Shown: one piece after another, positions 52,137 to 62,900 of the stretch
Numbering within the stretch: the stretch's first letter is position 1
Layout of the letters: the number at the start of each line of letters is the position of its first letter
DNA from: OLB11 sp041392835
GTDB lineage: Bacteria; Bacteroidota; Bacteroidia; Chitinophagales; Chitinophagaceae
Assembly: GCA_041392835.1 (NCBI GenBank)
Contig: JAWKLF010000003.1
Span: 186,001 to 250,000 of the forward strand
Reading direction: 5' to 3'
DNA: 64,000 nucleotides
Translations under genes and position numbers: made by a program
Notes under the pieces: generated by a model
Database searches by the model: none
What the model was told of the DNA's origin: nothing
Seen by the model: only the letters and a program-made list of their open reading frames with translations

Positions 52137-54404
52137 ATGGCATTCGATATTCAAATGATTAAAAAGGTATATGCATCAATACCTGAAAAAGTAAAAGCTG
52201 CTAAAGAAAAACTTGGTAGGCCCTTAACCTTGGCAGAAAAAATACTCTATAGTCATTTGGATGAGCATGTAAACTTAAGCGATTTTCCTCGTTTAAAATC
52301 GTATGTAGATTTTAATCCAGATAGGGTAGCTATGCAAGATGCTACAGCACAAATGGCTCTTTTACAATTTATGCAGGCTGGCAGAAGCCAAGTAGCCGTG
52401 CCTTCTACAGTTCACTGCGACCATTTGATTATGGCCAAAAACGATGCTAAAACTGATTTGGCATTTGCCCACGAAGAAAGTAAAGAGGTATTTGATTTTT
52501 TATCATCAGTAAGTAATAAATATGGTATCGGTTTTTGGAAACCCGGTGCTGGTATCATACATCAAATAGTATTAGAAAATTATGCATTTCCTGGTGGCAT
52601 GATGATAGGTACCGATTCGCATACGGTTAATGCAGGTGGTTTGGGCATGGTGGCCATTGGTGTAGGTGGTGCCGACGCATGCGATGTAATGGCAGGACTA
52701 CCATGGGAATTGATGATGCCTAAGCTTATAGGAATAAAACTAACTGGGAAATTAAATGCGTGGGCTTCGGCCAAAGATGTGATACTCAAAGTAGCCGGTA
52801 TATTGACGGTAAAAGGGGGTACCAATGCCATAGTAGAATACTTTGGCGAGGGTGCTCAATCATTGAGTTGCACAGGTAAAGGAACTATTTGTAATATGGG
52901 TGCCGAAATAGGAGCTACTACTTCTACTTTTGGATATGATGAAAGTATGGAAAGATATTTGAGAGCAACTGGCAGAGCTGATGTAGCTGATGCAGCCAAT
53001 GAAATAAAAGAATATCTCACAGGCGATGCCGCATGCTATGCCGAACCCGAAAAATATTTTGATGAAGTTTATGAAATCAATTTAGATACCTTAGAACCCC
53101 ATATCAATGGGCCTTTCACACCCGATTTGGCTACACCAATAAGCAAAATGAAAGAGGCATTGCAAGCAAACAATTGGCCCGAAAAAATATCTGTAGGCTT
53201 GATAGGAAGCTGTACAAACAGTAGCTACGAAGATTTGTCGAGGGCCGTTAGCATAGCAAAACAAGTAGGCGAAAAAGGATTAACCGTAAATGCAGAATTT
53301 AATATAAACCCAGGTTCTGAACAAATTCGATATACAACAGCACGAGATGGTATTTTGGGCGTATATGAAAATATTGGAGCCAATATATTTGCTAATGCAT
53401 GTGGACCTTGTATTGGTATGTGGAATAGAATGGGTGCCGAAAAACAAGAAAAAAATACTATTATACATTCGTTCAATCGAAATTTTGCAAAGCGAGCAGA
53501 TGGTAATCCCAATACCTATGCTTTTGTAGCAAGCCCTGAAATAGTAACCGCATTGGCTATAGCAGGCGACTTAGGATTTAATCCTTTAGAAGATACTCTT
53601 ACAAATAATAAGGGAGAACAAGTCAAATTGGATGCGCCAAGCGGCGATGACTTGCCCAAAAACGGATTTGCGGTGGAAGATGCTGGTTTTATAGCACCAG
53701 CTGAAGATGGCACTTCTGTACAAGTAAAAGTAAGCCCCGATAGCAAACGCCTGCAACTTTTAGATCCATTTGCACCTTGGGAAGGTAGCGATTTGAAAGG
53801 ACTAAAATTATTAATCAAAGCAAAAGGGAAATGCACAACCGACCATATTTCTATGGCAGGCCCATGGTTAAAATTTAGAGGACATTTGGATAATATAAGT
53901 AATAATATGCTCATAGGTGCTGTCAATTTTTTTAATGAAAAAACAGATAGTGTCAAAAATCAATTGACTGGAGAATATGCTAGTGTTCCATTAGTACAAC
54001 GAGCATACAAAGCTAATCAAATTGGAAGTATAGTAGTTGGCGATGAAAACTATGGAGAAGGTAGTAGTAGAGAGCACGCCGCTATGGAACCAAGACATTT
54101 GGGTGTTAGAGCAGTGCTTGTAAAATCATTTGCAAGAATACATGAAACCAATTTGAAAAAACAAGGTATGTTGGCATTGACCTTTAATGACAAAGCCGAT
54201 TATGATAAGATACAAGAAGATGATACTATTGATATAGATGGTCTTGTAGCTATGGAGCCAGGAAAGGCTTTGCAAATGCAACTTCATCATGCCGACGGTA
54301 GTAGCGAAACCATACAAGTAAATCATTCTTACAATCAACAACAAATAGAATGGTTTAAAGCAGGAGGCGCACTCAATATCATCAGACAAAATTTGACAGC
54401 TTAG
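52137..54404 (+). CDS. aconitate hydratase (mitochondrial type)
   Basis: 755 residues, an [4Fe-4S] enzyme that interconverts citrate and isocitrate in the TCA cycle. The cluster cysteines are C359 (IGSCTNSSYED), C422 and C425 (NACGPCIGMW). Catalytic regions seen include GTDSHTVNAGGLGMVAIGVGG near the N-terminus and YGEGSSREHAAMEPRHLG in the swivelling C-terminal domain. Length and order match the mitochondrial-type aconitases of Bacteroidota rather than AcnA or AcnB. Its stop lies only 50 bases before the first CRISPR repeat on the same strand. Confidence 0.95.
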   Translation: MAFDIQMIKKVYASIPEKVKAAKEKLGRPLTLAEKILYSHLDEHVNLSDFPRLKSYVDFNPDRVAMQDATAQMALLQFMQAGRSQVAVPSTVHCDHLIMAKNDAKTDLAFAHEESKEVFDFLSSVSNKYGIGFWKPGAGIIHQIVLENYAFPGGMMIGTDSHTVNAGGLGMVAIGVGGADACDVMAGLPWELMMPKLIGIKLTGKLNAWASAKDVILKVAGILTVKGGTNAIVEYFGEGAQSLSCTGKGTICNMGAEIGATTSTFGYDESMERYLRATGRADVADAANEIKEYLTGDAACYAEPEKYFDEVYEINLDTLEPHINGPFTPDLATPISKMKEALQANNWPEKISVGLIGSCTNSSYEDLSRAVSIAKQVGEKGLTVNAEFNINPGSEQIRYTTARDGILGVYENIGANIFANACGPCIGMWNRMGAEKQEKNTIIHSFNRNFAKRADGNPNTYAFVASPEIVTALAIAGDLGFNPLEDTLTNNKGEQVKLDAPSGDDLPKNGFAVEDAGFIAPAEDGTSVQVKVSPDSKRLQLLDPFAPWEGSDLKGLKLLIKAKGKCTTDHISMAGPWLKFRGHLDNISNNMLIGAVNFFNEKTDSVKNQLTGEYASVPLVQRAYKANQIGSIVVGDENYGEGSSREHAAMEPRHLGVRAVLVKSFARIHETNLKKQGMLALTFNDKADYDKIQEDDTIDIDGLVAMEPGKALQMQLHHADGSSETIQVNHSYNQQQIEWFKAGGALNIIRQNLTA

Positions 54405-54454
54405 GAATAAAGCATTCTTCATTTAGGGCTATTGTTTAAATCGTCTTTGAATTC

Positions 54455-57400
54455 CTTGTGAAAAGGTTTCAAAATGTATCTTTGACTTAGTCTTACACAA
54501 CTGGACTACGGGAATAGGTCATTTAATACAAGTTGTGAAAAGGTTTCAAAATGTATCTTTGACTTAGTCTTACACAACATGTGTTCCCATACATTGCTGA
54601 TAAAAGCGTTGTGAAAAGGTTTCAAAATGTATCTTTGACTTAGTCTTACACAACTCGGAGTCTATAACATACGAACCAATAACAGTTGTGAAAAGGTTTC
54701 AAAATGTATCTTTGACTTAGTCTTACACAACCGAGATTGAAAGCGTAGAAGATTTCTCTAGTTGTGAAAAGGTTTCAAAATGTATCTTTGACTTAGTCTT
54801 ACACAACTACGGAAAATCGAGATTTTAACGATTCTGAAGTTGTGAAAAGGTTTCAAAATGTATCTTTGACTTAGTCTTACACAACAACGGTGCTAAACTT
54901 CAATGCACAGAAGGAGTTGTGAAAAGGTTTCAAAATGTATCTTTGACTTAGTCTTACACAACCTGTTTGCACATACTCAGAATCAGCAGCCCGTTGTGAA
55001 AAGGTTTCAAAATGTATCTTTGACTTAGTCTTACACAACTTTCAACTCTTTTTACGTGTTGGTTTTCAGTTGTGAAAAGGTTTCAAAATGTATCTTTGAC
55101 TTAGTCTTACACAACATATCAACGCCAGCGATGAAGCATGGTCAAGTTGTGAAAAGGTTTCAAAATGTATCTTTGACTTAGTCTTACACAACACCCAATC
55201 TCTTAAATGAGTAGCAACCTCAGTTGTGAAAAGGTTTCAAAATGTATCTTTGACTTAGTCTTACACAACTACTTACAACTTCATTGCCTGTAAAATTTAG
55301 TTGTGAAAAGGTTTCAAAATGTATCTTTGACTTAGTCTTACACAACATATGTGATAGATAATGAATAATACAATAGTTGTGAAAAGGTTTCAAAATGTAT
55401 CTTTGACTTAGTCTTACACAACGGAAATCGCTTGCTCCCTATTGCTGTCTTGGTTGTGAAAAGGTTTCAAAATGTATCTTTGACTTAGTCTTACACAACC
55501 TGTCAATGCAACCCGTAATCTTAGCCTGGTTGTGAAAAGGTTTCAAAATGTATCTTTGACTTAGTCTTACACAACTTACGTGATATACATAATCTCATGC
55601 TTGAAGTTGTGAAAAGGTTTCAAAATGTATCTTTGACTTAGTCTTACACAACCGTTGTCGGAATCAATGTTATTTCGTGTTAGTTGTGAAAAGGTTTCAA
55701 AATGTATCTTTGACTTAGTCTTACACAACTTCGGGTAATGCGCACCGAAATTATGAGCTGTTGTGAAAAGGTTTCAAAATGTATCTTTGACTTAGTCTTA
55801 CACAACAACTAAACGCTGACACATTTACGTATATTAGTTGTGAAAAGGTTTCAAAATGTATCTTTGACTTAGTCTTACACAACTTATAAATTGAAGGTAA
55901 TTTTGTAAAGATAGTTGTGAAAAGGTTTCAAAATGTATCTTTGACTTAGTCTTACACAACAAGATAAATATAACAGTGATAGCCAAGATAGTTGTGAAAA
56001 GGTTTCAAAATGTATCTTTGACTTAGTCTTACACAACGCAAAGTCAAAAACAGCTATCCTTGATAGGTTGTGAAAAGGTTTCAAAATGTATCTTTGACTT
56101 AGTCTTACACAACGATGTTAAATCAGCCCCATCACTTGTTACAGTTGTGAAAAGGTTTCAAAATGTATCTTTGACTTAGTCTTACACAACGGATAAAGCA
56201 GAACCGACAATGCTAACAAAGTTGTGAAAAGGTTTCAAAATGTATCTTTGACTTAGTCTTACACAACGTGCTTTAATTATGAGTAACCCTAAAATGTGTT
56301 GTGAAAAGGTTTCAAAATGTATCTTTGACTTAGTCTTACACAACATATGCTCAAAAATACCAATGTAGATTTTCGTTGTGAAAAGGTTTCAAAATGTATC
56401 TTTGACTTAGTCTTACACAACAGAAGCCTAAATCACTACAACAAATGGCTAGTTGTGAAAAGGTTTCAAAATGTATCTTTGACTTAGTCTTACACAACCA
56501 TGTACTTGCATTAAGAGCATAGGATCCAGTTGTGAAAGGTTTCAAAATGTATCTTTGGCTTAGTCTTACACAACTGATGAAATCAAAGAATGGTTTCTCA
56601 AGAAGTTGTGAAAAAGGTTTCAAAATGTATCTTTGACTTAGTCTTACACAACGCTGAAAGTTACAATTAAATGAACTTGAAACAAGTTGTGAAAAGGTTT
56701 AAAAAATGTATCTTTGACTTAGTCTTACACAACAGTTTAGTTGAAAGTTATAACCAGAAGAGTTGTGAAAAGGTTTCAAAATGTATCTTTGACTTAGTCT
56801 TACACAACCTTGGATTGCAAGAAATTGATAGAAAGTAGTTGTGAAAAGGTTTCAAAATGTATCTTTGACTTAGTCTTACACAACTGATGAAATCAAAGAA
56901 TGGTTTCTCAAAGAGTTGTGAAAAGGTTTCAAAATGTATCTTTGACTTAGTCTTACACAACGAAAGTTACAATTAAATGAACAAGAAACAAGTTGTGAAA
57001 AGGTTTCAAAATGTATCTTTGACTTAGTCTTACACAACATTACATTCAACGAGTTCATAACCAGTAAGTTGTGAAAAGGTTTCAAAATGTATCTTTGACT
57101 TAGTCTTACACAACATTACATTCAACGAGTTCATAACCAGTAAGTTGTGAAAAGGTTTCAAAATGTATCTTTGACTTAGTCTTACACAACTTGGAAAACG
57201 CAGGTGAAAAATTTCTTACAGGTTGTGAAAAGGTTTCAAAATGTATCTTTGACTTAGTCTTACACAACTTCGTTGAAGTTTATACACTTGTATTGGGAGT
57301 TGTGAAAAGGTTTCAAAATGTATCTTTGACTTAGTCTTACACAACCAACAAAAACAACACTTCAAACAATTTGCAGTTGTGAAAAGGTTTCAAAATGTAT

Positions 57401-57576
57401 CTTTGACTTAGTCTTACACAACCTGACAAAGAAACAATCATCAACCTCAAAGGTTGTGAAAAGGTTTCAAAATGTATCTTTGACTTAGTCTTACACAACT
57501 AACCGTAAGCACACAATACGGTTGCCCAAGTTGTGAAAAGGTTTCAAAATGTATCTTTGACTTAGTCTTACACAAC
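54455..57576 (+). CRISPR. type II-C CRISPR array, 41 repeats of 47 bp
   Basis: 41 full repeats begin GTTGTGAAAAGGTTTCAAAA and end TCTTACACAAC, with 40 spacers mostly 29-30 bases (range 28-33). The first repeat has C for the first G. Repeats 28-30 (starts 56529, 56605, 56686) carry indels and substitutions; all others are identical. I choose plus-strand transcription for four reasons: the exact TATCTTTG box at repeat positions 23-30, a terminator after the array at 57612-57648, a degenerate terminal repeat at the right end, and the spacer-GTTGTG order expected of Cas9 crRNAs. The array converges on the cas genes, as in Neisseria type II-C loci. Confidence 0.97.
54477..54484 (+). promoter_or_regulatory. 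repeat-internal promoter box TATCTTTG (first of 41)
   Basis: At repeat positions 23-30 the sequence TATCTTTG matches the Bacteroidota -7 box exactly. GTTG at positions 1-4 lies 18 bases upstream, in place of the -33 TTTG. Transcription would start about 5 bases after the box, within the 3' part of the repeat, and enter the spacer. The motif recurs in all repeats of the array. Confidence 0.5.
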
Positions 57577-57606
57577 AGAATGTATGCAAGTCATTGAAAA
57601 TCAAAG

Positions 57607-57636
57607 AATTGAAAAGGAATTAGAAAATAAAATCTA
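57607..57636 (+). repeat. degenerate terminal CRISPR repeat
   Basis: Exactly 30 bases after repeat 41, a GAAAAGG core (57611-57617) occurs in the right phase, followed by AAAAT and ATCT as in the repeat. Base changes and a small insertion make it imperfect, as trailer-end repeats usually are. The same bases supply the left arm of the terminator hairpin. Confidence 0.45.
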
Positions 57637-57648
57637 ATTCCTTTTTTT
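57612..57648 (+). terminator. intrinsic terminator between array and cas genes
   Basis: A 13-bp stem (57612-57624 with 57633-57645) around an 8-base A-rich loop runs into an unbroken T-run (57642-57648) on the plus strand. It would end array transcription. On the minus strand it has only a short U run, and it lies 36 bases after the cas2 stop. Confidence 0.8.
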
Positions 57649-57683
57649 ATGCATTCTTGCAAAGCAGATATTATTTATTGTTC

Positions 57684-58019
57684 CTAAAACATTTCTAATT
57701 GTTGACTAGGAGGGTTTGCGCTGATAGCTTTTCTACCAAAATAAATCTCCATATCTCCAAATTGTTTATCAGTAATACTAATAATGCCTATATGACCTTT
57801 TTCAGGTAATATTTTTTTTACTCTTTTTATATGAACTTCAGCATTTTCTCTGCTTGGGCAATGCCTCAAATAAATACTAAATTGAAACATCGTAAATCCA
57901 TCTTTGAGTATCCTTTTTCGAAAATCGCTCGCAATTTTTCTATCAGATTTTGTTTCGGTTGGTAAGTCAAAAAACACTAGTACCCACATGATTCTATATT
58001 GATTAAAACGTTCTTGCAT
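57684..58019 (-). CDS. cas2: CRISPR-associated endonuclease Cas2
   Basis: 111 residues, a ferredoxin-fold protein that forms the adaptation complex with Cas1. The first strand carries the conserved Asp in MWVLVFFDLPTETKSDRK, followed by RKRILKDGFTMFQFSIYLRHC and GHIGIISITDKQFGDMEIYFG. Length and motifs match type II-C Cas2. It lies 50 bases downstream of cas1 on the same strand and 36 bases upstream of the shared terminator. Confidence 0.94.
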   Translation of the reverse strand: MQERFNQYRIMWVLVFFDLPTETKSDRKIASDFRKRILKDGFTMFQFSIYLRHCPSRENAEVHIKRVKKILPEKGHIGIISITDKQFGDMEIYFGRKAISANPPSQQLEMF

Positions 58020-58069
58020 AGTTTATAATGCACTGCTATTAAATTTTATTGTTCGAAATGAAATTTCTT

Positions 58070-58969
58070 TTAATTAGTTAATATTGGATAAAGGATTTTT
58101 CTTGATTCCTTTTCAAAGCATTTGGATAAACTAGCTGTAGTACGCTGTACGGCTATCATCAGAGGGCTTGATTGACCGTCTATCTTCACATCGAGAGTAG
58201 GAATCTGCAATAGCTCTTTTTTCATGGAAGTACCTAATTCTAAAAAAAGCCCATTCTTATCAATAATATTCACAACTAATTTATCTACAAATGGTCTGTA
58301 AGGTTCCATAATATCATCTGCCAAACAATATGCATTGTATTGATTTCGGTGGTGTATGCCTAAAGTTGGTAATAAGCCACTCCCAACTATACTTCTGGCC
58401 ACTATGGCGCGTAAGATAGCGTAGCCATAATTGAGAAGGTTATTAGGCGCCTCACCATAGCGGTCACGTATGAAATTAGGGAATTGAGAAAAAATATTTT
58501 TCCAATAATAAACTGCAGCTCGTGCTTCTCTATTTGTTGAATCGCCACTTTTTACTTCATTTATCCAACGTCTCATATTTTTAGTTTCTAAACCAAGATT
58601 TTGTAGCAATGCAGATTGGTTTTCAATTTTTGCTACTATAGTCTGTTGCCATAATTGTTTAAGTAGGGGTTTGCTTGCTTCTATCTGTGCTTTAAATTTC
58701 TGACTTTGGAGTGTGTGTCCATCTAAATTGAGTAATAAGCCTGTTGGATGATGACTTGTATCACAGGTAATGAGTGCCACATTGTTTTCAAGCAATTTGG
58801 CTATGAGTGCTTGGCTAATAGTGATTTGTTGATGATCGAGAATTACAACTCCAATGTCTTCAATGGGAAGCGTTTTCTTTTCATCATCATCAATTAGTTT
58901 TACTACTATTTGTTCTAAGTGGGTGCTTAAATAGGTAGGATTTCCAAAATAAAGCGTGCGCTTAATCAT
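58070..58969 (-). CDS. cas1: CRISPR-associated integrase Cas1 (type II)
   Basis: 299 residues. An N-terminal beta domain is followed by the helical domain with the metal residues E148 (STNREARAAVYYW), H206 (LGIHHRNQYNAYCLADDI) and an acidic residue around D218/E222 (DDIMEPYRPF). This is the normal type II Cas1 length. It inserts new spacers at the leader end of the array. A transposase gene separates it from cas9; TATATTTA (complement of 58991-58998) could be its own weak promoter. Confidence 0.95.
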   Translation of the reverse strand: MIKRTLYFGNPTYLSTHLEQIVVKLIDDDEKKTLPIEDIGVVILDHQQITISQALIAKLLENNVALITCDTSHHPTGLLLNLDGHTLQSQKFKAQIEASKPLLKQLWQQTIVAKIENQSALLQNLGLETKNMRRWINEVKSGDSTNREARAAVYYWKNIFSQFPNFIRDRYGEAPNNLLNYGYAILRAIVARSIVGSGLLPTLGIHHRNQYNAYCLADDIMEPYRPFVDKLVVNIIDKNGLFLELGTSMKKELLQIPTLDVKIDGQSSPLMIAVQRTTASLSKCFEKESRKILYPILTN

Positions 58970-59058
58970 GGTAAAGTTGATTTGGTTGAATAAATATACA
59001 AAAAAATCAAAAAAAAAGAATAGTTGAGTTTCTGTTTTATGAATAGAGTATTGATTGT

Positions 59059-59688
59059 TTATTCCAGTAGATTTGCAAAGGAGAGGTCATAATTCATTTT
59101 GTGGGCCAACTTAAACTCTTCAATATTTCCAAACCAATCAACTACATCTTTTTTGTTTAGTTGTGTTTTTTTTGCGCTAAAAAAACTTGAATATGAAGAC
59201 CATTTCCAATCTTCTATTTTAGTAACAAAATTATGATGTATTGGGTTTGCATGTATGTAATGTATTATTCTGGTATAATAGTTTTCATTATCTATTAGTT
59301 TGAATTTAAACCTTGGTATAAATAATGAACCTTTTCTATTATACATTTTATTATACGATTTTGAATATGAATTGAATAAATTACTAAATTGTTGCGAAAG
59401 GAATTTCGCAAAAAGTTCTTCTTTTGGCATACTTTCAAGACGTTGAATATTTTTATTTAATTGAAACTTCTCCCATGTTGAATTTTGAATAATATCTTTT
59501 ACGGGTTTTATTTTTATTAATAGATGAAAATGATTTGGCATAAGACAATAACAATAGGTGTATGCAATAGGAGAGATGTAAAAGTTGTATTTTTCTAAAA
59601 AATAACGATAATTTTCATCAATTCTAAATAAGTTTTCATTTCCATTGGCATGATTATAAATATGGTAGATAAACTCTGCTTGTAACAT
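59059..59688 (-). CDS. REP-associated tyrosine transposase (RAYT, Y1 HUH)
   Basis: 209 residues, a Y1-type HUH endonuclease. The HUH motif is CYCLMPNHFHLLIKI (H53 and H55). The nucleophile is a Tyr in FSNLFNSYSKSYNKMYNRKGSLF, probably Y112. The C-terminal YTRIIHYIHANPIHHNFV and WKWSSYSSF are the typical RAYT tail. Such enzymes act on REP palindromes instead of IS ends. Two 37-bp palindromes lie 57-219 bases upstream. It sits inside the cas operon between cas9 and cas1, on the same strand. All catalytic residues are intact. Confidence 0.85.
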   Translation of the reverse strand: MLQAEFIYHIYNHANGNENLFRIDENYRYFLEKYNFYISPIAYTYCYCLMPNHFHLLIKIKPVKDIIQNSTWEKFQLNKNIQRLESMPKEELFAKFLSQQFSNLFNSYSKSYNKMYNRKGSLFIPRFKFKLIDNENYYTRIIHYIHANPIHHNFVTKIEDWKWSSYSSFFSAKKTQLNKKDVVDWFGNIEEFKLAHKMNYDLSFANLLE

Positions 59689-59744
59689 TGGATTCGTTTT
59701 ATTAGCTATAAGAAGTAAAAATAGTAATATTATCTAAAAGGGAC

Positions 59745-59781
59745 CCAGACCTTCAAGGTTTTTAAAACCTTGAAGGTCTGG
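59745..59781. repeat. REP-like palindrome, copy 1
   Basis: A perfect 37-bp palindrome with arms of 18 bases around one T: CCAGACCTTCAAGGTTTT and its reverse complement. It lies 57 bases upstream of the transposase ATG and is probably a substrate of that enzyme. Confidence 0.85.
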
Positions 59782-59870
59782 TTGTTTTAAAGGTATACAA
59801 GTATATTAATTTAATCTATAAAGTTCATTGCTGAGCTATAGAGCACATAATATTTTAGTTTCTGCATTTA

Positions 59871-59907
59871 TCAGACCTTCAAGGTTTTTAAAACCTTGAA
59901 GGTCTGA
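59871..59907. repeat. REP-like palindrome, copy 2
   Basis: The same palindrome as copy 1 except for the outermost two bases: TCAGACCTTCAAGGTTTT, one T, and the reverse complement. It is 89 bases from copy 1 and 22 bases from the cas9 stop codon. It could also form a strong hairpin in the cas9 mRNA. Confidence 0.85.
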
Positions 59908-59928
59908 TGAAATAATAAATTCGTTTTG

Positions 59929-62900
59929 TTATTTAATTACTTTAGTAATATGACCTAATCTATCCATTTCTATTTTCCAACAGCATGATTTTATTTGTAT
60001 GCCTTCAATTGAATTTTCTAATTTATTTAATGCAGAATATTCAACCTTATTTACAATAGAAGTCGCTACATCGTTTTTTACATAAAAACATTGATTGCCA
60101 CTAAAACTTACACATTTATAAATCCTATTCACTTGCTCTTTATTCAAATTTCTAAAATCTATTAAAGTTGCATCTTCTATTTCATCTTTAGTTGGCACAT
60201 ATACTAAATCGTTGGGCGAAAGATGGAAAATTAAATCATCTCCTTTTTCATTTTTTAATGGAACGCTTTGTGGTTTTTCTTTTCTTTCGGCGCTTTGCTT
60301 TTGTATTTCCACTACTTCGTTAAATGGAATAGTTGTGTAATTTCGTTTGCCTTTTTCATCTTTGTATATAGCAAAGAAGAGATTTGTTCCTTTAGCACCT
60401 TCAACATATTTTTTATTTTTATTTCCTATGCTTCCAATACTAAATTTAGTTCCTTGTTCATATATCCTTACTTTCACAATTGGCTGATGTTTTTTACCAT
60501 CATTGTATTGAGAAATGTTTTTATTCATTTCTTCAATTCCTTCTTGCGTAAACACAATTTCTGGATTCCCTCCTTTTATTTCCAAATAGTTTTTAAGAAT
60601 TTTCTGTATGCCTGTATCTGTTATACTTGCAATGGTTTTTAAATTAAATGAAGTATCTATGTTTTTTCGTGTAGCAGTTAATATTCTATCCTTTGCTAGT
60701 TTTACATGTTGCAATACAACTTTGCCAGAAACGGTATCTTTATGTAATGGTTTTCGTATTGCCCAGCTGTCGCCTTTGGTTTGTGTAGCTATTACTTTTT
60801 CCATTGTTCCGTTTACGTTTTCCCAACGTTGATATTTATTGACGGTTTTGTTTATTACACGGAGATTTTGTTTAAAACTAATTACTATTGTTTCTAATTT
60901 TTCTTTTGCATCTTTTGTAAAACTTTCCCAAGGTTTTTTAAATTCAGTAAACTTATCTTTTATATTTCCATTTTTATCAGTCCATTTTTCAGTGTGTCGT
61001 AATTTGTGCTGTAGGTCATATCGTTTTGTATCAGATTTTGCGGATTGGTTATTTAAAAGATTTACATGATCTCTGGTGGCACATGCTATCACTAAAGCGT
61101 CCAAGGCATGATGTCTATGGTCAATACGTTTTTTTCTAAATCCTTTGCTCAGTTCAATAGGTACAGTAGGTAAAAATTTATTAGTTTTGGGGTTTATATC
61201 ACCAAAGTTTTTAGAATTTGTCATAGCATTCAGGCGTTCGAATCGAGGTGCTATAAGTTCATTCCAAATATCATTCAAGCCCCAATCCTGCTTCAGTGTT
61301 GCTGTGATTTGTCCATTGGTGCTTAACAAATTATTGGCCGTAATTCCTTGGTCTTTATCATTTTGTTGTCGAACGACTTTTGATAATATGTTTTTCACTT
61401 CCTTACTGATGTATCTGGTGTCATTCATTTGACGCTCAATCATTTTTTCAGGAATATCAAGCAATAAGAGTTTTTTACTTTTATTATGATTTTTTACATA
61501 ATTGGTTTTAATAAATTCTTGGAACTGTTCTGTAGTAAAAAGTGTTACAAACTTTCCACCACTCAATTCTATTTTTTTTCCTTCGTTATTAGAAATATAT
61601 TCAAAAGCCAGTAAATTATCTTTATCTTTATTTACTTCACTTTCGCAAATTACTTTATTGCTATACGAATCGTCGAAATATCTGCTTTGTGGAATAATGT
61701 GTTCTATTTCATAGTCAGGAGTAAATAGTTTATTAAGGGGAATAATATCACCCGTATAAGGCGAACGATATTTTTGTTCTAACCATAATTTATAACGTAA
61801 TAAATCCGCTTTACTCGGTTGAGCCGATTTGCTAATTTTTAAGATATCATCATCAATTTCTATTCCTGAATTTAATACCCCTTCTTCATAAATTTTTAAT
61901 ATTTCTTGCTGCATAGGCGAATAAGGTCTTACATTTTCAACTTCTTTGTAATTCATCATTTCAGCCAATAAAGCTTTAATACGAAGATTTGTATTTTCAT
62001 TTTCAGTTACAACTTTTGTTAGTCTTTCCCTTTCTTTCTTGTCATTCTTCATTTCTCTGCCTAACTCAATGTGAATCTCATCAAAGAAATTTTCTTTGCT
62101 ATTTCCGTAGTGATTCCAAATATCTTTAACTACTCTCAAGGTCTCGGTAATTACTTGCTCAACAATCGGATTTCGAAGTGAGTGTTGTTTGAATGATTTT
62201 AAATAATCTTCAATATCTTGAGGTGTTTTCCAAATTTCAAGATTACTTTCTTCCGCATGTTGATCATAAACTATGTAGCTTACTAACCATAATGGTAATC
62301 CTTTAAACTGGTTTAAATTAGAAAAATGTAAGGCTTTTTCTCTAACTCTGCTTTTTATAGTTTCATCATATTCGCCAGTAATTATTTTATCAATTCTATT
62401 TTTTGTTTTTATGTGAATATTTTCTTCCTTCCAATATTTTCCCATCCGCATCAAGGGTAAAAGTTTTTTAATAGCTTTGTATGAATAACTGCCATACTCA
62501 TTTTTAAGAGGAGGAAACTTATTAAATTGCTCAACAAAATTATTTTCAAGTCCATGTTTGTTTGCAAATTTTTTTAATGCATGATCTATTTCTTCATTAT
62601 TGTTTACAGAATATAAAATATGCCAAAGTTGTTCTTCGTTTTCTTTTGTCAAAAAGTTAGCTGAAATATTTTTACATTTATCTAATTTAGTAAGCATTAG
62701 ATATCTTGTGGTGTTGCATGGATAGGATTTGTCTTGCACATAATTCCAGCGATATTTTTCAATTTCTTGCTTTAATTCTTTTTGTTTTAATTTTAATGGA
62801 GTTAATAAAAACTTTATAAGTATATCTTGTTCAATTTCTTTTTTGTCATTCAAAAAATCAAAAAGTTGTACATAATCTTCCTCAGATTTTAAGAACTGTT

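Noticed and set aside
55884..57085. Minus-strand open frames through the CRISPR array with a repeated LSQRYILKPFHN-like peptide
   Set aside because: They are translations of the 47-bp repeat itself. The spacers change at each unit and the frame drifts between units, so no protein is implied.
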